A DNA stretch of 62,303 bases, taken from the NCBI GenBank assembly GCA_009785215.1, contig WQWU01000005.1, positions 1-62,303 on the forward strand, in the 5' to 3' direction. Origin of the DNA: Treponema sp. GTDB taxonomy: Bacteria; Spirochaetota; Spirochaetia; Treponematales; Breznakiellaceae. This document shows positions 25,364 to 33,900 of this stretch, piece after piece. Within the stretch, counting starts at the first letter, position 1; the number at the start of each line of letters is the position of its first letter. Position numbers and translations under genes: made by a program. The notes beneath the pieces were generated by a model. That model worked only from the letters and a program-made list of their open reading frames with translations, was not told the origin of the DNA and made no database searches.

Positions 25364-26896
25364 CTAACTTAATATAACTTTATAGCCAAATACATCCTGA
25401 AACATTCCGCCTTTTTCTTCCAAACCCATTAATTCCAGAGAAAGATCATAAACTTTGTCTACATGAAGAACAACAGTTTCCAGGCGGCGCTCTACAGTAA
25501 TTTTTTTTATTTGCTGTGTATGACCGCGATCCAAAGCGTCTGCAACCCTTAGAATCGATGCCATTTTAAGAACAAGCACACGTTCTTCGCGCTGAAGCTT
25601 CATAAACTCAATATCCGACTGCGACGGAGGATCGCCGCGGTGACAATTTATTACGTTTGCAATAATATCAATTTCATCCTTATGAAGTCCGAATATTTCC
25701 GAGTTTGCAACAATGTACTGCCCGTGTTTCTGATGCCCGGAAGCTTTAATATAAGTGCCGACATCATGTAAAACTGCACTTATTTCCAGCATGATGCGAT
25801 GCCGCCTGTTCATGCCATGCTCTTTTATTAAGGCGTCAAAAATTGTCATACAGTGATTTGCAACATGGCGTCCATGTGCTTCATCAAAATGATATTTGCG
25901 TCCAAGGTTTACAGCAGATGCAATAATCTGTGAAAAGAACTCATTCTGCAAGGCTGGATCAACGCCTGAAGCAAGGTCTACAAGATACCCATCGCGGATT
26001 GTAACAAGCGGAACAGCAATGCTTGCAGCTCCTGTCCGTTCAAGAAAAAGTTTTAAAACCAAAAGTCCAGGTATGAGTCCTTCTGCATCAGTATATGTTA
26101 TGCCAAACTTAAAAATGCAGTCTTCTATGCTGTAACTGCGTATTTTTTCTACAAACTTAATAAATTCATTGCGTTCTATAATGCGGCAGTTTGTATTTAA
26201 TTCCTTTCCAACCCTGTCTGCAACAAGACGCGCATCTGCACCTGCAGCAACCATTGTCCGGACATGGGCAAGATCCATTTCCATATTCAGCATGCCCAAT
26301 GTATTCCTGATATTTTCATTTAAATAACGTTCAAAAAAAATCCCCGCGCCAAATCCATGGCGTGAATGCTGATCTATTATAATCGTTCCCATTTTTAAAC
26401 TGTGAGCTGCAACCATCTGTCCGCGGCGTAAAAGCATAATTTCTGTAGAACCGCCGCCAATTTCGATAATCATGGAATTGGCACGCCAGAACAACGGAAG
26501 ATCCTGCTTTAAAGCAAACCGCACCGCCAGATACATCAATCTGTTTTCTTCTATACCTTCTACGATAATCAGTTTAAAACCTATTTCCTGCAAAACACGA
26601 TCAATAAAAACATCTCTATTACGCGCAACTCGAAGAGCGCTTGTAGCAATTACATGAATGTTATCATCTGTTATTCCCCATCCCGATAATAATTCACGGT
26701 AATTCTGCAAAACAGAAAGGCACTCCAGCATCGATTCTCTGGAAAGAACACCGGATGTAAAAACATCACGCCCCAGAGCAGCAGGACGCACGGCGCGATC
26801 CAATACCTGCCAGCCGCCGTTGGAATATATTTCTGCAACATGAAGCCTGATGCCTGTTGAGCCGATTTCAATAATTGCAGTTAAAGTCGTGGTCAT
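25364..26896 (-). CDS. ppx: Exopolyphosphatase / pppGpp phosphatase with HD domain
   Basis: The 510 residues form an ASKHA Ppx/GppA domain (IEIGSTGIRLHVAEI at the N-terminus; IEIGGGSTEIMLL near 147) and a C-terminal HD-type helical domain with VLHDVGTYI. It should release phosphate from polyphosphate chains or from pppGpp. The first loop reads GSTG instead of the usual GSNS. The ATG is only 2 bases after the stop of the upstream glycosidase gene and has no Shine-Dalgarno site, so translation is probably coupled. Confidence 0.93.
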   Translation of the reverse strand: MTTTLTAIIEIGSTGIRLHVAEIYSNGGWQVLDRAVRPAALGRDVFTSGVLSRESMLECLSVLQNYRELLSGWGITDDNIHVIATSALRVARNRDVFIDRVLQEIGFKLIIVEGIEENRLMYLAVRFALKQDLPLFWRANSMIIEIGGGSTEIMLLRRGQMVAAHSLKMGTIIIDQHSRHGFGAGIFFERYLNENIRNTLGMLNMEMDLAHVRTMVAAGADARLVADRVGKELNTNCRIIERNEFIKFVEKIRSYSIEDCIFKFGITYTDAEGLIPGLLVLKLFLERTGAASIAVPLVTIRDGYLVDLASGVDPALQNEFFSQIIASAVNLGRKYHFDEAHGRHVANHCMTIFDALIKEHGMNRRHRIMLEISAVLHDVGTYIKASGHQKHGQYIVANSEIFGLHKDEIDIIANVINCHRGDPPSQSDIEFMKLQREERVLVLKMASILRVADALDRGHTQQIKKITVERRLETVVLHVDKVYDLSLELMGLEEKGGMFQDVFGYKVILS

Positions 26897-26898
26897 TC

Positions 26899-28323
26899 TT
26901 ATAGTTTATCAATAAGTATAGAACATTTACCAGAGGGAATAGGCAGGGTTTTTTCCTTTACGCCGAGAATATTAATGGTAAAGTAATAAAGTTTTTCGCT
27001 TTCCATTTGAATTTCCCAGCCCCTTCCGCTTTTATTGGAAAGAATTGTAATCATATTATTTTTTAAAGATAAATTTTCTACACCCATAATTTCCAGGCTT
27101 GGAATAACCCAGTCTACAGTTTTACGCGGAAGAGAAATGGACAATCCTACAATATTTTCGATTGTAAGGCAAATTGTAGAAAGCGCATCATAGGTAAGAT
27201 ACTGTGCTCTTGGGAAGTTATTTTTACCCGGCCATTTTGCAGGCCCTTCTTTTAGCGGCAGATAAGCTTCCCAAAGGTTTCCTCTGTTATGATTTCCATC
27301 AGGGCTCATGGAGTCCAGCATAAAATATACATGTCTTATTGCACACTCTCTGGCTAAATCCCATCTTTGATAACGTTCAAGCCCTTTAATTACCATAAAA
27401 GTCAGATAAGGAAAAACCGAACCTCTGAACCCACGGCCGGATTCATCAAAATCTTTTTCTGAAACAGAAACAGAAGGAAAAGGATGCGGCGTTCCAAAAT
27501 ATTTTGGGTCTGACAGCTTTTCTATTAAACGTTCTGCTTTTTCCCCGTTTGGAATTTCTGCCAAAAGCGGCCAGTAACCTGCTATCGTTTTGATTGGAAT
27601 TTGCTTTTCGTTTTTATTAATGTCGTAATAAAAGCCATCTGTAACGCTGTACATTAAAGAATTAATTCTGGTTTTTAGGGAAAAATACTGACGTTTATAC
27701 TGAAAACTGGTTTCTTTATCATTTAATATATCTGCAAGAGCGGACATATAAAGCATATTGATTGCCATCATTGTATTAAAATCCATGGTATAATATGCAT
27801 CTCCACGCGGCACATTCCCCATTCCTGTTGCACAAAGGGGCGTTTTATACAAACCATTGGGCTTTTTATAAACTGAATCTATCCAGGTTGAGTATTTGCA
27901 CAGAATAGAAAGCACATCTTTAACTCGTTTTTTATTGCCAGACTTATGGTAGATATTGTGTTCTGCCCATGCAAAAAGAGGCATTCCAAGCCCTTCCGGG
28001 TTCTCTTTGTCAAAAACCGGCGTGCCTGTTGTTGTATCATATGCGCATCTAATAGCGCCATTTGGCTCCTGACGGCTGTAAAACAGATCTAATGTTGGAT
28101 GAGCCTGGAAAATTCTATTGGAATACACCAGAAAAAACGAGGAAAGTATAGCATCGGCCTGGGTAACTACCTGAGATTCGGGGTAAGAGAAGAATTTTCC
28201 TTCTATTCCGCTCTTTTCACCGCCGCTAATCCAACAATCTTGTATCCAAGCCCACGTTTTATCATAAATATCTACAAAATCCTGATCATAAAAGTGGATT
28301 TTGGGGAAATCATGCTTGGTCAC
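26899..28323 (-). CDS. (Alpha/alpha)6-barrel glycosidase, trehalase/GH63-like
   Basis: The 474-residue cytoplasmic protein resembles the GH37/GH63 clan. Visible segments are EPNGAIRCAYD, MDFNTMMAINMLYMSAL, AGYWPLLAEIP, GRGFRGSVFPYLTF and GNLWEAYLP. The Asp/Glu pair in GFRGSVFP and NLWEAY regions would supply the acid and base, though I cannot fix them without alignment. The first ATG is far inside, so the start is GTG 28323 or TTG 28326. GTG is preferred because AAGGAG lies 5 bases before it. It heads the ppx-ppk1 transcript, linking a disaccharide or glucosyl-compatible-solute hydrolase to polyphosphate metabolism. Confidence 0.82.
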   Translation of the reverse strand: MTKHDFPKIHFYDQDFVDIYDKTWAWIQDCWISGGEKSGIEGKFFSYPESQVVTQADAILSSFFLVYSNRIFQAHPTLDLFYSRQEPNGAIRCAYDTTTGTPVFDKENPEGLGMPLFAWAEHNIYHKSGNKKRVKDVLSILCKYSTWIDSVYKKPNGLYKTPLCATGMGNVPRGDAYYTMDFNTMMAINMLYMSALADILNDKETSFQYKRQYFSLKTRINSLMYSVTDGFYYDINKNEKQIPIKTIAGYWPLLAEIPNGEKAERLIEKLSDPKYFGTPHPFPSVSVSEKDFDESGRGFRGSVFPYLTFMVIKGLERYQRWDLARECAIRHVYFMLDSMSPDGNHNRGNLWEAYLPLKEGPAKWPGKNNFPRAQYLTYDALSTICLTIENIVGLSISLPRKTVDWVIPSLEIMGVENLSLKNNMITILSNKSGRGWEIQMESEKLYYFTINILGVKEKTLPIPSGKCSILIDKL

Positions 28324-28440
28324 CAATACTCCTTAGAATAAAAAAAGAAATACAACCTTATAAATATAATACGTTTCTGGCAGTTTTGCCATGATTTTTG
28401 GTTATTTTCGTAAAAATAAATAAAATTGGAGGTTTATTTT

Positions 28441-30888
28441 TTAATGATGGGTGTTTAATACAAAAAAACTGCGTGATAGCATATTACCGGCAGAATCGAC
28501 TAAAACAAGAGTTCGATAACCAGGCTCCGGCCTTGCTTCCATTTCATGAAAGACCTGCGTAATTCCAAGGAATTTGTCATCCAGGTGCCAGAAAATTGTT
28601 TCTGTTTCATTTCTGTGCGCTGCAGAAAAAACGATTTTTCCTTCACTGCCGTCCAGCTCCCGCGGAACATAAACCTGGCTGTCAGGTTCAGGATTAAAAA
28701 GCGCAAGTACCATCTCGCCTTGTCTTTGGCTTTGCCATGGCAGCTGATTAGCATTTATTAAAGGAGGCATAGGTTTGTAATCCAGATTCCAGCGCCTGAA
28801 ATACCATTCTTCCGCGGGAGGTAGAACAAACCATTTTCGTTCTACTGCAGATGTAAAAACGCCTTGTTCAAGTACAATGCGGCGATCCAGAGTATCGTTT
28901 AAAATAATGGTACGGCAGAAATAGCAAGCCTTTGCGGCAGGCGCGTTTTTGGGAATATCAGCAAATTTAATTTCTGCACAGTGAATAGATGCAGGAAAAC
29001 CGGATGCAAGGCATACTTCATCCTGCCGCAGCTCAATTGCAGGTTTTAAAAACCATGTATCGCGGTTTCCGCCAAGTGAATCAAGAGCAGAAAAGATTTC
29101 AAAAAAAACCGGAGCTGCGGTAACTGAACTTCGCAGTTCTGGTCTTCCCTCTCCTGAAGCATTTCCAATCCAGACACCTACTGTCCATTCAGGAGTTACT
29201 CCAATTGTCCAGGCATCGCGAAAGCCAAAACTTGTGCCTGTTTTCCATGAAATATTTCTTGCACTGGCAAATTCCTGCCAGATTGCTTCTTCGCCGGGGC
29301 GCACTGCATGAACAAGAGCTTCCAATGTAAGCCATGAAGCGCCCGGAGAAATCAATGAAGAAGCAACAGGTTGTCTTAGAACAGATGTTTTTCCGTTTCC
29401 GCTTTTTGTAGTTAGTACGGGAGAAAAAAAGACTTCGTTTACCAATGTGCTGGAAAAGGAATTAACAGATCTTCCAAGACCGGCATAAAGACCTGTAATT
29501 TCCCAAAGTGTAACTTCCGCTCCGCCTAAAATAAGAGGAAGCCCGTAATCGCTGCCGTGCCGGAAAAGCGTAGTAAGCCCCAATGAACGAAGAAGCCGCG
29601 CAAACCTGTCAGTGCCGTAAAGACGCAGTGAACGCGCCGCAGTTACATTTAATGAACGCGCCAAAGCTTCGTCTGCTGGTACAACACCAAGGTATGTGCG
29701 GGTGATATTCTCTGGGCTAAAACTTCCTACACGGGTTGGAATATCACTTAAAAGCGAAAAAGGTAGAATATCACCCGTATCCAGCATTGCAGCATAAAGA
29801 AACGGTTTTAAAAGACTGCCGGAACTGCGGCGCGAATTAGCGGTATCAACATCTGCAGCATGAGGCGAATTGGTATTTCCTACGTAGGCAAAAGTTTCGC
29901 CTGTCCGGGTATTTATTACTACACAGGCGCCGTTAAAAATACCATTCCATGCAAATCGTTCAGATGCCCGGTTCAGTATTTCTGCAACTCTTACCTGTAA
30001 ATCGCGATCTATCGTGGTATTAAAAGCTGCATGTCCTTTAAGCGCTGTTACACCGCCTGATTCCAGGACAAGGCGATCCAATAGATGCGGAGCATGACGC
30101 GGAAGAGGAAGAGGTTCGCCGGGAAGAGGTTCCATTATGCTTAAAAACAGGGTTTCTTCATCAAAAAAATCCCTTTCATAAAGTTTATTTAAAAGCGAAT
30201 CGCGTTTTGATTTAAGGGTTTCACGATTACGCCCCGGATGAATAAGAGCTGGACTATTCGGTAAAACTGCCAGAGTTGCAGCTTCTGCCCAGGAAAGGTC
30301 TCCCGGGCTTCTTCCAAACCAGCGCCAGGCGGCAGCTTCAAGCCCGACAACATTTGCACCGAAAGGAGCGTTAGCTGCATACAGGGTAAGAATGTCGTTT
30401 TTTGATCTTCCTATTTCAAGACGTACCGCAAGCACTGCTTCTATACACTTTTCAAAAAAAGTACGTTTTTTAAAACCGCGGGCCAGACGAATTGTCTGCA
30501 TGGTAATTGTAGAGCCGCCGGAAATTATACTGCCGCCCTGAATATTCTGAACAGCAGCCCGCCCTATTGCCAGAGGATCAACGCCGATATGCTTTCTGAA
30601 TCTGCGGTCTTCGGCTTCTATTAAAGCAGCAACAAATTTTTCATTTAAATTATCAGAGCCGGGAAAACGCCATTGTCCGTCTATTGCTACTCTTGCGCCA
30701 AGAAGCCTGCCTTCGCGATCGTAAAGCACAGGAGAATATGAAACATTAAAAAGAGGTTTAGGCAGTGAAAAAACAAACAATAATAACAGGAATAACCCCA
30801 AAGCTGAAAAACACGCAGCTTTACGGTTATTTCCAATTAAACGAATTATTTTATAAATAGTATTTATAAAAAATTCCATGTTTGTCAT
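28441..30888 (-). CDS. pbpC: Penicillin-binding protein 1C (bifunctional)
   Basis: The 815 residues comprise one membrane helix (about 25-42), a GT51 glycosyltransferase domain (EDRRFRKHIGVD, catalytic Glu93) and a transpeptidase domain. The transpeptidase has SLLK (Ser358/Lys361), SLN near 415 and KTGTSFGFRDAW. A C-terminal BiPBP_C domain (about 720-810) completes the PBP1C layout. It makes and cross-links peptidoglycan at the outer face of the inner membrane. It lies 24 bases after the alpha-2-macroglobulin gene, the same pairing as E. coli yfhM-pbpC. Two start codons are possible, 30888 or 30879. Confidence 0.96.
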   Translation of the reverse strand: MTNMEFFINTIYKIIRLIGNNRKAACFSALGLFLLLLFVFSLPKPLFNVSYSPVLYDREGRLLGARVAIDGQWRFPGSDNLNEKFVAALIEAEDRRFRKHIGVDPLAIGRAAVQNIQGGSIISGGSTITMQTIRLARGFKKRTFFEKCIEAVLAVRLEIGRSKNDILTLYAANAPFGANVVGLEAAAWRWFGRSPGDLSWAEAATLAVLPNSPALIHPGRNRETLKSKRDSLLNKLYERDFFDEETLFLSIMEPLPGEPLPLPRHAPHLLDRLVLESGGVTALKGHAAFNTTIDRDLQVRVAEILNRASERFAWNGIFNGACVVINTRTGETFAYVGNTNSPHAADVDTANSRRSSGSLLKPFLYAAMLDTGDILPFSLLSDIPTRVGSFSPENITRTYLGVVPADEALARSLNVTAARSLRLYGTDRFARLLRSLGLTTLFRHGSDYGLPLILGGAEVTLWEITGLYAGLGRSVNSFSSTLVNEVFFSPVLTTKSGNGKTSVLRQPVASSLISPGASWLTLEALVHAVRPGEEAIWQEFASARNISWKTGTSFGFRDAWTIGVTPEWTVGVWIGNASGEGRPELRSSVTAAPVFFEIFSALDSLGGNRDTWFLKPAIELRQDEVCLASGFPASIHCAEIKFADIPKNAPAAKACYFCRTIILNDTLDRRIVLEQGVFTSAVERKWFVLPPAEEWYFRRWNLDYKPMPPLINANQLPWQSQRQGEMVLALFNPEPDSQVYVPRELDGSEGKIVFSAAHRNETETIFWHLDDKFLGITQVFHEMEARPEPGYRTLVLVDSAGNMLSRSFFVLNTHH

Positions 30889-30907
30889 TCACTGCTCACT
30901 GTTCACT
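30887..30907. repeat. Three tandem heptamers between the macroglobulin gene and pbpC
   Basis: On the minus strand the gap reads AGTGAAC, AGTGAGC, AGTGAAT, three near-identical 7-base units. The last unit overlaps the pbpC ATG. Confidence 0.6.
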
Positions 30908-30912
30908 ATTCT

Positions 30913-33900
30913 TTAGCGGACACCCGGTATCAAAGCCCTGATGGATTCATCATACATTGCATAAACATGTATCGCCGGCCTGAAGAACGATCCTTCATAA
31001 GCTTTATTAACCCTGAACCTAATGGTTCTTTCCTCGTTTCTGTTAAGATTAAAGTAAGTCATTACCCTGTCGTCTCGTATATCCTGATAACGGAAAGACG
31101 ATGACTGCGGTGATGCGCCGCCGCCAATACGTGTATTAACTATTTCCCACGAAGCGGAAATTGGAACAATAAGCGCAATTTCTTCCAGTACTTGCGCAAA
31201 TGTATTCCGTACACGAACAACAATTTCCATATCTTCGCCTATCTTTAAATTCGCAGGATCAATTATCCTGTTATTTGTATCGCGGTATTCAACAGCCAGA
31301 GAAAGTCCTTCGGACAATGCAGGTTCACTTCCTTCGGCAGGCAAACCCCTTGATGTATATCTTACATACACAGGAAACGCAGAACGGTTTACAGCAGTAA
31401 AGTTTGTATTTGTACCCGATACACTTCCGAATGAATGATCTGCCGAAGGACTTGTAAAGGAAATATTTCTTGTCTGTCCTGCTGCAGAATAATCTACATT
31501 AATTTGTTCGTTTCCTGCATTAAGCTGCATATAAGGAGCTAAAGCAATAAGCGCATAGGCAGTTTCCTGTGTAGAAAGCCATGAATCCTGCGAAAGAGCC
31601 GTTGTTATTTCTTCAAATAAAGCGCTTGTCCTGCCCATATCTTCCGGCGAATTAATTAAAATAAGCGTTTCAAGTATCATTGCTTTATCTCTTAAAGTAG
31701 AACCAAATGTTGCGGAAAGTTCGCGGTATTCTTCCTGCGGAACAGCTAAACCTCTGACCATCGATCTTGCTGTTTCACGCTGACCTGCATGCCAATATGC
31801 GGCGGCAAGACGCCAGCTAGCCTGAAAAGGCAATCTGTGACTGCGAAGACGATTCATTGATCCAAGATCAGCTTCTCCCGCCAGAGCTAATGTATAAAGC
31901 CTGTAAGCCTGTTCTAAATATTTTCCGCCCGACTGCCAAAGAGCGGCAGTGTTCTTTTGATAATTTATCCAGCTTCTTAATGCGCTTTCTCTAACAACAT
32001 AACCTGCCCGGCGGGCTTCCAATAAGAAATGCCCGACATAAGAAGAGCTCCAGTCGTTTACTGATGATTCGCCAGGCCAGTATGAAAAACCGCCGGAAGC
32101 CAGCTGCATACCCAGAACGCGTTCTATACCTGCATTAATATTTGATCTAATTTCTGCGAGCCGCGTATCGTTTAGGGAAAGAACTTTATCAAGATAAAGC
32201 TGAGGAAAAACCGTACTTGTTGTTTGTTCCAGACAGCCATGGGGATAACGGAGCAGGAATTCCAAACGCGATTCAAGATTGAGGGGCGGCAGCCTTGAAA
32301 AACTTGCAACTAATGTATTTGACCCGTCTCTTCCAGGATATGTTAGTGTTCCTCTCCATGTCTCGCCGGGAGCTACAAGATTTTGCACAGATCTTGTAAC
32401 AGGTATAGCGGTAGAACGTACTTCCATATCTGTAACATGACGCGCTGTTCTTAACCCGGAAGATTCTGCAGTTACAGTGAACTGAAGATTACCGGGATTA
32501 GCGGGCGCCTTTACTCTGAAACGAATTAATTTTTCTCCGCTTCTTTCGAACGAAACATTCTGAACTGCCTGACCCTGAATTGCTGCTCCAGGTACAGAAA
32601 GAGTTACCCTGACATTTCTGCTTCCGTCTCTTTGAGAATTAACATAAACAGGAATTTCTACTTCATCCCCAGGTGAAAGAACACGGGGAAGAGAAGCAAA
32701 AACCATAAGATCGGAAGTTACTCTGACAGTTTTTTCCGCTGTTCCGTATGCGCGTAAAGCCCTGCCTGTCTGAGGCTCCCTTGTAGAAGAGGCGGCAAGA
32801 ACCATTACACGTACTGCGCCTATGTACGGAGGAAGTTCAAAAGTTTCTGTTTTTTGCTCGCCTCTGCCAATTTCAAACGGGCCAAAGAAACGCACTACAG
32901 GTTTAAAACGCTGAGTTTCTTTACTTGTATCCAGCGGATCAGCGCCGCCTCCTCCGCCAATTGCAAGCAATGTTTCAAGTCTTCCTGAATATGCGCCAAT
33001 TATTTCATTATATATATCCCATGATTTTAGGAACGACGCATCTCTTGCATAAAAAGTATTTCTTGGATTTGGAATATTAAAACGGGTAAGCCCAAGCAGT
33101 CCTTCATCTACAACAGCAACAGTATACGCCATTGGGCGTCCGTTTGCTTCGCTTACCGTAAATGAAACCCTGCTCTCTGCCTGCCAATTATCCTGTGTAG
33201 TTATCTGCGGACTCAATACAACACGCGGATCTTCTATAGACACAGGAGTAATGCCGTAAAGGCGGACAGGCAGATCATTTTGCGTCTGCAAATGAGGCTG
33301 AACAAGAGTTACATGCACATAAATGTTCGGAACCATCGATGCTTCTGCAGTAAATTCATAACGGGTCGTTTCTCCTTCGCATCGAATCCATTCGCTTCTT
33401 ATTATATTTCCGCCTTTTTCGATAGTAACAAGGGCGGATGCATCTCTATTGGATGGAAATGTTATCTGCACTCTTTCACCGGTATTATAAGAAGGTTTCC
33501 CTGGGCTTAAAGCAAGCATTGCCTGCGAACCCTGACCGCCCTCCCGGGCGCGTCCTGCCCAGCCCGGCCAATCAATATAAACAATTTGTGCAGAAGAATG
33601 GCCGCCTAAACGATCCCGTACAATTACAAGAAAACGGCCCCACTCAGGATGATTAACTCTAAAATTCCATGATGCTCTTCCGTTGGAAGCAGTAACAGTT
33701 CCTCTATGTAACGGACTGCGCGAAAGAATCGAAGCAAATTCTGCAGATTCGCCTCTTCCTGCTTCCCACCACCAGCGCCAATTTAATTTATATACAGCGC
33801 ATTCCAGCTCTACATTTCCCTGAACTGGTCTTCCGTCTTCGTCCAATAAAACAATCTCTGCGCGGTGATCCACATCTGTAAGAAGCATATTTCTTGAGGC

